This document shows positions 8,804-16,440 of a stretch of DNA of 39,927 bases, in pieces. The stretch covers positions 1 to 39,927 of the forward strand of contig JAUIDY010000052.1 in assembly GCA_030428385.1 (NCBI GenBank). Direction: 5' to 3'. The DNA comes from Rhodothermia bacterium. GTDB taxonomy: Bacteria > Bacteroidota > Rhodothermia > Rhodothermales > JAAAOL01. The notes under the pieces are model-generated. The model was not told where the DNA came from, did not search any database, and saw only the letters and a list, made by a program, of their open reading frames with translations. How positions within the stretch are numbered: position 1 is the first letter of the stretch; every line of letters starts with the position of its first letter. The position numbers and the translations under genes were made by a program.

Positions 8804-10081
8804 CTATCTATTCAATCCCTTTTGCCCAATGTCGCGGCGGAAGGTAGCGTCTTTGAAGGAAATCCGTTCCACGCCTGCGTAGGCACGGTCCAACGCTTCC
8901 TGCAAGTGATCGCCCCAGGCACTCACCGCAAGAACCCGCCCACCGCTCGTTACTACCTGATCGCCTTTCTGCCGCGTGCCGGCCTCAAAAACCACGGCGT
9001 CGTCGATCCGACTGGCGTCGTCTAGGCCGGTGATGGCATACCCTTTTTGATAGGATTCAGGATATCCCCCCGAAGCCATCACCACGCATGCTGCAGCACC
9101 TACGGCCGTCTCCAAACGCACATCTTGCAACTGCCGGTGCGCCAGTTTATCGAACACTGTCACCCAGTCATTGGCAATCATGGGCAAGAGCACCTGCGCC
9201 TCCGGGTCGCCGAAGCGGCAGTTGTACTCCACCACTTTAGGCCCCTCGGAGGTCATCATCAGCCCTACGTAGAGCACCCCTCGGTACGGACAGCCTTCCT
9301 GCATCATGCCCGCCAGCGTTGGTTCGATGATTTCGCGGCAGACCTGCGTCAGCAGTCCTCCGGTGATGACGGGTGCTGGCGCATAGGCCCCCATCCCCCC
9401 CGTGTTTAACCCCGTATCCCCTTCGCCGATGCGTTTGTGGTCCTGTGCCGGAGGAAGCAGCACATACCGCTCCCCATCTGTGAGGGCAAACACACTTGCC
9501 TCCTCGCCTTCCATAAATGCTTCGATTACCACCTCATCGCCTGCGGCCCCAAAGGCCCGGTCTTCCATGATCTGGTGGAGCGCGGCATACGCCTCGGCCA
9601 GCGTGGCACACACAATGGCACCTTTCCCCGCCGCCAACCCGCTGGCTTTGATCACAATCGGGGCGCCCTGCGCTTCAGCATAGGCCCGGGCGGCAGCGAT
9701 CTCCCCAGCGCTGAAGGTGCGGTAGGACGCCGTGGGGATGTGGTACTTTGCCATGAAGGCTTTGGAGAACGCCTTGCTGCCCTCCAGCCGCGCAGCCGCA
9801 GCCGAGGGCCCAACCACAGCGTGGCCTTCGGCTTCGAGCACATCCACCAGCCCATTTACCAACGGTACCTCGGGTCCCACAATGGTCAGGTCGATGGCTT
9901 CCTGCTGGACGAAGGCCAGCAGCCCCTCATTGTCCGTGGGAGCGAGGGCGACATTGGTGCCCAGGCGCTGCGTGCCCGCGTTGCCGGGCGCAATAAACAG
10001 TTCGGGACGTTGGGGACTGCGGGCCAGCGCCCAGGTTATGGCATGTTCGCGACCACCGCCGCCGACAATAAGAATACGCAT
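8804..10081 (-). CDS. purD: Phosphoribosylamine--glycine ligase (GAR synthetase)
   Basis: 425 residues, the usual length of monofunctional PurD. Ligates glycine to 5-phosphoribosylamine using ATP, the second step of purine synthesis, in the cytosol. The N-domain opens with MRILIVGGGGREHAITWAL. The linker has VGPEVPLVNGLVD near residue 73. The ATP-grasp domain shows GSKAFSKAFMAKYHIPTA (about 104), IVIKASGLAAGKGAIVC (about 147), EGEEASVFALTDG and GDTGLNTGGMGAYAPAP (about 225), and the metal-binding EYNCRFGDPEAQV (about 286). The C-domain ends with AYAGVERISFKDATFRRDIG. It is divergent from the flippase operon (100 bases apart) and is followed on the same strand by the NHL and outer-membrane protein genes; these need not be functionally linked. 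Confidence 0.96.
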   Translation of the reverse strand: MRILIVGGGGREHAITWALARSPQRPELFIAPGNAGTQRLGTNVALAPTDNEGLLAFVQQEAIDLTIVGPEVPLVNGLVDVLEAEGHAVVGPSAAAARLEGSKAFSKAFMAKYHIPTASYRTFSAGEIAAARAYAEAQGAPIVIKASGLAAGKGAIVCATLAEAYAALHQIMEDRAFGAAGDEVVIEAFMEGEEASVFALTDGERYVLLPPAQDHKRIGEGDTGLNTGGMGAYAPAPVITGGLLTQVCREIIEPTLAGMMQEGCPYRGVLYVGLMMTSEGPKVVEYNCRFGDPEAQVLLPMIANDWVTVFDKLAHRQLQDVRLETAVGAAACVVMASGGYPESYQKGYAITGLDDASRIDDAVVFEAGTRQKGDQVVTSGGRVLAVSAWGDHLQEALDRAYAGVERISFKDATFRRDIGQKGLNR

Positions 10082-10180
10082 CAGGATTTGCTGAACTTAC
10101 ATCTGGGTTTTGCTACTTTCGATAAGGACACCCATCAGAGAGCCCCATTGCGCAGGAAGGTACCAAAGCCAGGTCATGAT

Positions 10181-11149
10181 GTGAAGCGAACATTTTGGAT
10201 TACTGCGTTAAAAACCCTGGTGACGGTGGCTGTCCTGGGATACTTGGTGTATGTCGTCGATCTTGGCGTGTTGTTTTCCAACTTTCAAAACGCCGAAAAA
10301 CGCTGGCTCCTTGGCGCATTGGTCTTGCTGCCCCTCAACCTGTGGCTCGAAACAAAAACGTGGAACCTGTTTGCCCGCCTGGTGCTTCCCGCTTTGACCA
10401 TGTGGCGTGCCCTAGGTGCGTTGCTTGTGGGTCACACCATGGGTTTTTTCACCCCCGCCAAGGTGGGCGAATATGCCGGCCGCTTGTTGTACCTGCAAGC
10501 CGACGATTCGTGGGGATTGGGGGTAGCGATTGTTGCTGAACGCACGAGTTCGAAAGTCATCGCTGTCACCACCGGGATCGGGGCCCTCGTGCTTTTTCTC
10601 GCCACGGCAGACCCCGCTCCCCGGTTGCTCTGGTTCATCGTACTCGGCTATACCGCAGCGTCGGCCGTGTTACTTTATGCGGCACTTTTTTTTCCGAAGC
10701 ACCTACACCGAATGTTGCTTCGCTGGATGCCGGCGCGGTGGCACAAGGCGGTGCAGTATCTCACAGCACTCCACCCTCGCGTGGTGGGGCGAGGACTGGG
10801 GCTGGCGGCGTTGCGCTACGCTGTGTATGTGACCCAGTTTGTTTTGCTGCTCCGGGCGTTTGGTCCACTCGTTTCAATACAGGCTGCGCTGCTTGGGCTT
10901 GTACTGACCTATGTGGTCAAATTCCTCCTTCCTCCCATCACCTGGATGGACCTGGGGATTCGGGAAGGGGCTGCCATTTATTTTCTTGGAGGGTTGGGTT
11001 TTACCGAAGCTGCTGCGCTCAACGCGTCTTTGTTCATGTTTTGCATCAACATAGCCCTGCCCGCGTTGATGGGCATTCCCCTTTTGCAACGCCTCCGCAT
11101 TTCTAGGACGCCTCATGATTCCACTACCAAGATGACGTCCCCGCACTGA
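10181..11149 (+). CDS. Lysylphosphatidylglycerol-synthase-type flippase membrane protein (UPF0104 family)
   Basis: 322 residues, polytopic, with about 8-9 hydrophobic segments, the first at TALKTLVTVAVLGYLVYVVDL. The family signature segments are visible: HTMGFFTPAKVGEYAGRLLYL near residue 90 and VVKFLLPPITWMDLGIREGAA near residue 245. These match the membrane domain of MprF/AglD-like proteins, which flip or hand on lipid-linked sugars or amino-acylated lipids. I chose the GTG at 10181 because the conserved part begins immediately after it; the frame is open for 250 codons upstream, but that stretch is antisense to purD and should not be called. Its stop overlaps the ATG of the next gene by one base (TGATG), so it is translationally coupled to a GT2 glycosyltransferase and a deacetylase. 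Confidence 0.85.
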   Translation: MKRTFWITALKTLVTVAVLGYLVYVVDLGVLFSNFQNAEKRWLLGALVLLPLNLWLETKTWNLFARLVLPALTMWRALGALLVGHTMGFFTPAKVGEYAGRLLYLQADDSWGLGVAIVAERTSSKVIAVTTGIGALVLFLATADPAPRLLWFIVLGYTAASAVLLYAALFFPKHLHRMLLRWMPARWHKAVQYLTALHPRVVGRGLGLAALRYAVYVTQFVLLLRAFGPLVSIQAALLGLVLTYVVKFLLPPITWMDLGIREGAAIYFLGGLGFTEAAALNASLFMFCINIALPALMGIPLLQRLRISRTPHDSTTKMTSPH

Positions 11150-12288
11150 TGGTAGTCCTATACGAGTCTCTTTTGGTGATACTGGCGCTGGTATATGGAG
11201 CCTTCCTGTTGTCTTTGTCCGTAGGCTTTCGGCGGATAAGGGGAATCACATTGCCCCCCCTCTCACCCGTCACGAACCCAACCATCTCTGTCCTCGTTGC
11301 GACACGCAATGAAGCCGACGCCATTCTTCCTTGTGTGGAAGCCATCCTGGCCAATGACTACCCATCAGATCGGTTCGAAGTCCTTATCGTCGATGACCAT
11401 TCGGAAGATCGCACCACCTCCCACCTTGCTACCCTGCGGTCCCGTCATCCTGCCAGCAATGTCACTATTCTTTCGATGCCGTCCTCTGAGGGACGGGGAA
11501 AACAAGCCGCTATACGCCACGGCATAGAACACGCCTCCGGCGAATGGATCCTCGTCACCGATGCCGACTGTACCGTGGGCCCCCAATGGATCCGCTCGAT
11601 GGCCCGTGCCTTTTCAGACGACGTGTCCTTTGTGGCGGGTCCCGTGAAGTACGAGGTCCACGGGTCCTTCTTTTCCCAACTGCAGGCACTAGAATTTGCG
11701 GGGCTGGTAGCGGTTGGGGCAGGCAGCATGGGACTCGGCCGCCCCACCATCTGTAATGGCGCCAATGTGGGCTATCGGCGGTCGGCGTATCTCGCCTATG
11801 CGGAAGAAAAAGACCCGGCTTCAGACCCCGCTTTTGATGAATTGCTCGCCCAGCACCTGGGCCGTACCCAACCCAAGGCCGTCCGCTTCTGCCCGCTCCC
11901 AGAATCTATCATCACGACGCGCCCTGCGCCAACGGTCCGTGCTTTTTTGAAGCAGCGTCAGCGATGGGCATCCACGGGGGCTCGGTTTGAGGGAAAAAGC
12001 CTCAAGGCCCTGTTGGTTGCGATTTATCTGTTTTATCTGTTGCTCTTGATCAGCCCAGCCGTCTTCTTTTTTGCCGGATCAATTTCAGGTGTCGCAGGGT
12101 TGGCATTTTTTGTTAAAATTGGTGCCGAGTTTCCTCTGCTTTGGCAGGTATGTCGGCATTTCAACTGCCTACGCCTGCTCTTCCACCATCTTCCCGGACA
12201 AATGCTACAGATACCTTATCTCGTTGGGGTTGCCGGAGCGGGTGCCCTTTTTCCTTCTTCTTGGAAAGGACGAGCGGTGCAGCCATGA
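11149..12288 (+). CDS. Membrane-bound family 2 glycosyltransferase
   Basis: 379 residues. An N-terminal hydrophobic helix (residues about 5-22) is followed by a GT-A catalytic domain: ISVLVATRNEADAILP near 44, VLIVDDHSEDRT near 79, the metal-site DADC at about 140 in WILVTDADCTVGP, NGANVGYRR near 203, and a (Q/R)xxRW-like KQRQRWAS near 268. Two to three hydrophobic segments follow (YLFYLLLLISPAVFFFAG; FLVKIG-type stretch; GVAGAGALFP). This is the architecture of processive or lipid-linked GT2 enzymes that use a nucleotide sugar on the cytosolic face. The start overlaps the flippase stop by one base and the stop overlaps the deacetylase start (ATGA). The acceptor cannot be read from the sequence; a polyprenyl or glycolipid acceptor is inferred from the flippase neighbour. 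Confidence 0.88.
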   Translation: MVVLYESLLVILALVYGAFLLSLSVGFRRIRGITLPPLSPVTNPTISVLVATRNEADAILPCVEAILANDYPSDRFEVLIVDDHSEDRTTSHLATLRSRHPASNVTILSMPSSEGRGKQAAIRHGIEHASGEWILVTDADCTVGPQWIRSMARAFSDDVSFVAGPVKYEVHGSFFSQLQALEFAGLVAVGAGSMGLGRPTICNGANVGYRRSAYLAYAEEKDPASDPAFDELLAQHLGRTQPKAVRFCPLPESIITTRPAPTVRAFLKQRQRWASTGARFEGKSLKALLVAIYLFYLLLLISPAVFFFAGSISGVAGLAFFVKIGAEFPLLWQVCRHFNCLRLLFHHLPGQMLQIPYLVGVAGAGALFPSSWKGRAVQP

Positions 12289-12932
12289 TCGATCTTGTTG
12301 ATCTATTTGGAACCCGCCTCCCCCGCTGGTCGGCCCGGTATTTCCCCGATATCACGTGGCGGATTCCGACGACCGATAAAGTGGCATATTTGACCTTCGA
12401 TGATGGGCCCACCACGTCGGTTACTGCGCGGTTGCTGGACGTCATGGCCCGTTTCGATGCCAAAGGCACATGCTTTTTACTCGGCACCCATGCGCAACGG
12501 CACCCCCATCTTGTTCGTGATATTGCCGCCGCAGGACATACCATCGGCAACCACACCTACACCCACCCTAATGCGTGGCGAACGCCAGACGCTCAACTGG
12601 TTCGGGAATTGGAGCAAACAACAGGCATCCTCGAAAACCTGATCCAAAAGCCGGTTCGCTGGATGCGCCCGCCCTATGGCCGCTTTACGGACGCCATGCG
12701 GCACTGGTGCCGGGTACGCCGCCAGCAATGTACGATGTGGGACATTGGCCCCGGCGACTTTCTGCCCGACGCTTCCACTCAGCAAATCGCGCAACGGGTG
12801 GTTCGTGCCATTCGGCCCGGCTCGATTGTGGTGCTGCACGACAACCTCAAGGCCCGTGAAGTAGCTCCGGGGGCCCTGCACGACATCCTAGAACGTCTCA
12901 CCGCCGAGGGCTGGCGGTTTCCCTCTTTGTAA
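12285..12932 (+). CDS. NodB-type polysaccharide (carbohydrate) deacetylase, no signal peptide
   Basis: 215 residues, CE4 family. Motif 1 TFDDGPT (catalytic base and metal Asp) is near residue 37, motif 2 HTIGNHTYTH near 84 (metal-binding HxxxxH), motif 3 RPPYGRF near 128, motif 4 region WDIGPGDF near 152, and motif 5 IVVLHDN near 182. All catalytic motifs are present. I chose ATG 12285 because it overlaps the stop of the upstream glycosyltransferase (ATGA) and the upstream frame is antisense-like. There is no signal peptide or membrane helix, so the enzyme probably acts in the cytosol on a lipid- or nucleotide-linked acetylated sugar rather than on wall polymer. It is the last gene of the flippase-GT2-deacetylase cassette and ends 4 bases from the convergent gamma-carbonic-anhydrase-like gene. 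Confidence 0.9.
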   Translation: MIDLVDLFGTRLPRWSARYFPDITWRIPTTDKVAYLTFDDGPTTSVTARLLDVMARFDAKGTCFLLGTHAQRHPHLVRDIAAAGHTIGNHTYTHPNAWRTPDAQLVRELEQTTGILENLIQKPVRWMRPPYGRFTDAMRHWCRVRRQQCTMWDIGPGDFLPDASTQQIAQRVVRAIRPGSIVVLHDNLKAREVAPGALHDILERLTAEGWRFPSL

Positions 12933-12936
12933 ACGC

Positions 12937-13491
12937 TCATCGAGGCTGCGTGGGGTCGTAGTACGGATTTTTTTTGGGCGTCTCCACCCCCCGATAAATG
13001 GCGCTGTATCGCAGGTAGTTCGCGGCATACTGTCCAATCGTAGCCACCTCTTCATCGGTCAGTGGCCGAACCACCTGCGCAGGCATTCCCAACACCAGCG
13101 AACGCGGCGGAATGTGCATGCGCTGTGTGACCAATGCCCGCGCCCCCACAATACTGTTGGTTCCTATCACCGCGTGATCCATGATTGTTGCTCCCATTCC
13201 TATCAGCACGTTGTCTTCGATGGTGCAACCGTGAATGATGGCGGAATGACCTATCGTCACGCGCGCACCAACGTCCGTGGGGGCTGTCCCGTGAGTCACG
13301 TGCACGAGGGTGTTGTCCTGCACATTGGTGGCTTCCCCAATGCGGATCCAGTTCACATCGCCACGGATAGTGACGTTGTACCAAATACTCGCTCCAGAGC
13401 CCAACGTAACATCGCCAATGAGGTCGGCAGAAGGGGCAATAAAGTTGGAATCATCAAAGCGGGGGGAAATTCCCAGAAAGTCGCGAATCAT
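12937..13491 (-). CDS. Gamma-carbonic anhydrase family hexapeptide-repeat protein
   Basis: 184 residues forming a left-handed beta-helix of hexapeptide repeats (IGDVTLGSGASIWYNVTIRGDVNWIRIGEA...). The zinc-ligand pattern of gamma-CA/YrdA/PaaY proteins is visible: His residues in LVHVTHG (near residue 65) and GHSAIIHGCTI (near 82-89), and the typical NVLIGMGATIMD and PRSLVLGMPAQVVRPL follow. Members act as trimers in the cytosol. Many have little or no carbonic anhydrase activity, and the physiological substrate here is unknown. The C-terminal helix (YAANYLRYSAIYRG) is standard. It is convergent with the deacetylase gene. A strong terminator just upstream (13532-13573) insulates it from the structured RNA. 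Confidence 0.9.
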   Translation of the reverse strand: MIRDFLGISPRFDDSNFIAPSADLIGDVTLGSGASIWYNVTIRGDVNWIRIGEATNVQDNTLVHVTHGTAPTDVGARVTIGHSAIIHGCTIEDNVLIGMGATIMDHAVIGTNSIVGARALVTQRMHIPPRSLVLGMPAQVVRPLTDEEVATIGQYAANYLRYSAIYRGVETPKKNPYYDPTQPR

Positions 13492-13531
13492 CGGGAGTGG
13501 AAGAGAGATTTAGGAAAGCAATAGCATTTCT

Positions 13532-13573
13532 AAAATAAGAAGCCTGCGCGGATACTTCCCATACCGCGCAGGC
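13532..13573 (-). terminator. Rho-independent terminator of a minus-strand transcript
   Basis: A perfect 10-bp stem, GCCTGCGCGG (13542-13551) with CCGCGCAGGC (13564-13573), has a 12-base loop. Reading the minus strand it is followed by TTCTTATTTT (13541-13532), a fair U-tract; on the plus strand the following bases are not U-rich. It therefore ends a minus-strand transcript coming from the right, where the only candidate is the structured RNA at 13625-13796. Confidence 0.7.
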
Positions 13574-13624
13574 TCTTTGCGGATCAAAAGACGTGGCAAG
13601 ATAGAGTTCCGCTCACTTGACCAG

Positions 13625-13796
13625 GCCCTAGATCTGCTTTCCGGGGGGAATGTTGACTCAGGTGACCGTTCCATTGGGCAAGGCGTGGCTCGTGGGAACC
13701 CATCACCTTGTACTGTACAGCTACAAGATACCTTGCCAGTTCTAACAGAAGCATCACACCACCTTCAACATTGGATAACAGATAGGGGCGTAGGGC
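13625..13796 (-). ncRNA. ssrS: Rod-like structured RNA, 6S-RNA-like
   Basis: The 435-base gap between two divergent genes holds no convincing protein but folds into one long rod. From outside in, the complementary pairs are 13625-13630 with 13791-13796 (6 bp), 13632-13636 with 13779-13783 (5 bp), 13640-13642 with 13773-13775 (3 bp), 13649-13656 with 13765-13772 (8 bp, perfect) and 13660-13664 with 13760-13764 (5 bp). After a large internal bubble (12 against 22 bases) come 13677-13683 with 13731-13737 (7 bp) and 13707-13712 with 13722-13727 (6 bp). A rod of about 170-180 bases with a closing stem, a central open bubble and an apical arm is the architecture of 6S RNA, the RNA polymerase inhibitor. 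The strand is set by the terminator at 13532-13573. The pairs are seen; the 6S identity is inference, and no clear promoter was found. Confidence 0.5.
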
Positions 13797-13926
13797 GTTA
13801 TTTCGTTCGACTTTTCCGAAACGAACGTTTGACTTGGGCAACCGAACGACTTTCTCACACCGACAGCTTATCTCTCGGCACCGAACGCCTTCTTGCAACC
13901 TCAACCCTATCCGCCCTCTTTCCACG

Positions 13927-15129
13927 ATGCCTCACGCCTTCTCCAGCCTCCTGGCCTTCTTCTTTCTTTTCACCCCTTCCGTTCTCAGTCAGGCACAGCC
14001 GCTCCCGCGGCCTTCGGTGGCGTGGTCCATTGACACAGGTGGTCCCATCTGGGGATCGTCTACCACCAGAGAGGGCATCACCTATTTCGGCAACACCGAT
14101 GGCACCGTTTATGCCCTTCGGGTTGCAACCGGCGAAACGGTTTGGACGGTAGCAACTGGCGGAGCGATTTACGGTGATGTGGCGGTGTATGAGGATTACC
14201 TCTACGTGGGTTCAGACGATGGCTTTTTGTATAAGCTTCACCTTGCTGACGGCTCAACAATCTGGCGGTTTAACCTGCACGAGGCTCCCCCACTGGTTCG
14301 GTATGGTCCTGGCAACTTCCCGCCCGAAGACTCCAACCGGGGCCTTGATTTCCGGGGCCCCAGCCCGGTGGAAGCCAACGGGATCGTCTACGTAGGCAGC
14401 CCCGACAAGCGGTTGTATGCGATTGATGCCGAAACCGCCACTAAACGATGGCATGCCGAAACCAACGACATCGTCCGGTCAAAACCAGTTGTAGCCGATG
14501 GAACGGTGGTGTTTGGAAGCTATGATGGGGTGGTGTATGCCCACGATGCTATCTCCGGAGCCCAACGGTGGACGTTTGACACAGGTGCCCCCATCACACC
14601 AGGCCCGCTGTTTTATGAGGGCATGGTCTACATCGGCAACAGAAGCACCCGCACCGCAACCGGCACCTTATATGCGCTGAACCTGGCAGATGGTACGGTG
14701 CGCTGGCACAAGGTGTATGGCGAAGGATCGTGGGTGGAAGCTGCCGGGACTATTTATGACGATGTCCTTTACATCGGGTCGTCTTTTTGGGCCACAACGC
14801 TGGCGCTTAATCCCCTGGATGGCACCTCATATTGGGAGCGCCGCGTGGCGGGTGCTTCCTATTCCACACCTGCCTTAACGGAGGATTCTCACTATTCTGG
14901 CACCGTTGGTTTTAATAATGGGCGGGGGTTTATCGGTTCACTGGTGCGTATTCACCGAGAATCGGGCAGCATCATCTGGCGGTACCTGTTCGAACCACAA
15001 GATGGCTATTTCGAATATGGAGTGGGTGCTTCTCCAGAAGTGGTAGACGGCCTCATCCTGTTTGGAGGATTGGATGGGACCTTTTACGCCCTGCGGGACG
15101 CACCGTCTGACACATCCTCGACGCCGTAG
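13927..15129 (+). CDS. Secreted PQQ-type (pyrrolo-quinoline-quinone-like) beta-propeller protein
   Basis: 400 residues with a signal peptide (MPHAFSSLLAFFFLFTPSVLSQAQ; cleavage near 22). The frame is open 31 codons further upstream, but the hydrophobic leader right after ATG 13927 decides the start. The mature part is a string of PQQ-like blades with the pattern G-x-x-Y-(V/F)-G-(S/N)-x-D-G-x-(V/L)-Y-A-L...G-x-x-x-W: for example ITYFGNTDGTVYALRVATGETVWTV, YVGSDDGFLYKLHLADGSTIWRF, YVGSPDKRLYAIDAETATKRW, FGSYDGVVYAHDAISGAQRW and GTLYALNLADGTVRWHK. This predicts a seven- or eight-bladed propeller similar to BamB. There are no catalytic metal or PQQ-dehydrogenase residues, so a structural or binding role in the periplasm is more likely than enzymatic activity. 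Confidence 0.85.
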   Translation: MPHAFSSLLAFFFLFTPSVLSQAQPLPRPSVAWSIDTGGPIWGSSTTREGITYFGNTDGTVYALRVATGETVWTVATGGAIYGDVAVYEDYLYVGSDDGFLYKLHLADGSTIWRFNLHEAPPLVRYGPGNFPPEDSNRGLDFRGPSPVEANGIVYVGSPDKRLYAIDAETATKRWHAETNDIVRSKPVVADGTVVFGSYDGVVYAHDAISGAQRWTFDTGAPITPGPLFYEGMVYIGNRSTRTATGTLYALNLADGTVRWHKVYGEGSWVEAAGTIYDDVLYIGSSFWATTLALNPLDGTSYWERRVAGASYSTPALTEDSHYSGTVGFNNGRGFIGSLVRIHRESGSIIWRYLFEPQDGYFEYGVGASPEVVDGLILFGGLDGTFYALRDAPSDTSSTP

Positions 15130-15432
15130 AGGCTGTTGAGGTTTTCAGTTTGGAGCGAGCAGGATGCCCTTGTGGATGTATTTGGTCACAACGTTGGAGG
15201 ATCGTATCCGCACTACGGGCCGACAACGCGGGGACAAAGACGCCGCAAGGTCACTTGCGCAGCACAAGATCACAAATCTCAAAAACCTCTAAACCTAGTT
15301 GCCCGGTGCGCACTTTCAAGGGACGAAGTGCTTGCCATTCCCGACGCGCCAACAGCACTCCTTTTGTCTACCCACCGATCCCACTTAAAACTACTTACAT
15401 ACGACCCTTGATTTTTGTAATTAGCACCTTCC
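15130..15432. other. Intergenic stretch with no recognisable gene
   Basis: About 300 bases between the PQQ-type propeller gene and the GT-A-like gene. Short open frames here have no family-like composition, and I found no strong hairpin or clear promoter. It probably carries the promoter of the downstream gene. Confidence 0.5.
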
Positions 15433-16425
15433 GTGCACTGTTGGTTCAAATGGCAAGCTTTCGTGAAGTCCTCGTTCGACGATTTCTGGGTGATCACCAC
15501 CTATTTTAATCCGATTCGGTACCGGCGGCGCAAACATAATTACCACCACTTTCGCCAACACCTGGATGCCCCGTTACTCACGGTCGAACTCTCACACAAC
15601 GGGCAGTTTGAATTAGGCCCAGGTGATGCCGACCTGCTCGTTCAGATCACCGGCCCCGATGTGATGTGGCAAAAGGAACGGCTGCTCAATGTCGCCCTCA
15701 AGGCCCTTCCTTCATCGTGTAGGTATGTCGCCTGGCTCGACGGTGATGTGATCTTTGAAAACCCGGACTGGCACCACCTTGCTAGAATAAAGCTCGAATC
15801 GCACCCGCTTGTTCAGCCATTTAAGACCCTGTACGACCTTCCGCGTGGCGCCTCGCCTGAACCCCTCGCTGGGCTCTCTCAGCCCCCCACAGCCTATTCG
15901 TTTGCGTACAAAATTTCAACCCCGGAAGCTGGTGTTAATTTTTTCAGGCCCGCCAGCACAACACTCGCCCGGATCAGTACAACCGGATTGGCGTGGGCCG
16001 CTCGCAAGGAACTACTTGATCAACATGGGTTCTACGACGCGCTTATAATAGGCGGTGGCGACCGGGCCATGGCGTGTGCCGCGTTCGGCCGGTTCGATGA
16101 TGCCCTATACATGGCGTGCCTGCAGGGGCGCCGTGCCCAGCATTATCTTGCGTGGGCTACGTCCTTTTATGAGTCGGTGAAGGGGAATGTGGGCTACATC
16201 GATGCCACGTTGCTCCATCTCTGGCACGGAGCAATTGAGGATCGCCAGTATAATGAGCGGCACCAAAGGCTCAGCACGTTTGACTTTGACCCGTACACCG
16301 ACCTTTGCCTCGACGCCGAAGGCTCGTGGCGCTGGAACACGCCGAATCACGAGCTACGTGCCTACCTCAAGCACTATTTCGCCCATCGCCTGGAAGATGG
16401 GCGCGTCAGCCCCACTGAGTCGTAG
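15433..16425 (+). CDS. Putative GT-A-fold glycosyltransferase-like protein
   Basis: 330 residues from GTG 15433; GTGs at 15463 and 15490 are equally possible starts, because conservation seems to begin at FWVITTYFNPIRYRRRKHNY. A likely catalytic metal motif is YVAWLDGDVIFENPDW near residue 97, the DxD-like core of GT-A enzymes. It is preceded by DLLVQITGPDVMWQKERLLN, a segment I associate with a family of uncharacterised sugar transferases. Near residue 190, GLAWAARKELLDQHGFYD and IGGGDRAMACAAFG resemble the acceptor/nucleotide-facing part of galactosyltransferase-type C-domains, and LLHLWHG follows near 257. I see no signal peptide and no membrane segment. Donor and acceptor are unknown. It stands alone on the plus strand, convergent with the histidine kinase gene (15 bases apart). 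Confidence 0.65.
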   Translation: MHCWFKWQAFVKSSFDDFWVITTYFNPIRYRRRKHNYHHFRQHLDAPLLTVELSHNGQFELGPGDADLLVQITGPDVMWQKERLLNVALKALPSSCRYVAWLDGDVIFENPDWHHLARIKLESHPLVQPFKTLYDLPRGASPEPLAGLSQPPTAYSFAYKISTPEAGVNFFRPASTTLARISTTGLAWAARKELLDQHGFYDALIIGGGDRAMACAAFGRFDDALYMACLQGRRAQHYLAWATSFYESVKGNVGYIDATLLHLWHGAIEDRQYNERHQRLSTFDFDPYTDLCLDAEGSWRWNTPNHELRAYLKHYFAHRLEDGRVSPTES

Positions 16426-16440
16426 CGTACTGTGCGGAGG

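Noticed and set aside
9437-10180. A 248-codon N-terminal extension of the flippase frame
   Set aside because: It is antisense to purD; conservation starts at the GTG at 10181.
13625-13796. tmRNA, RNase P RNA or SRP RNA as the identity of the structured RNA
   Set aside because: No tRNA-like 3' end, no RNase P signature such as GAGGAAAGTCC, and no SRP GGAAGG-type tetraloop region was found.
13584-13925. Minus-strand 113-codon frame across the structured RNA
   Set aside because: The composition is not protein-like, and the region is better explained by long-range base pairing.
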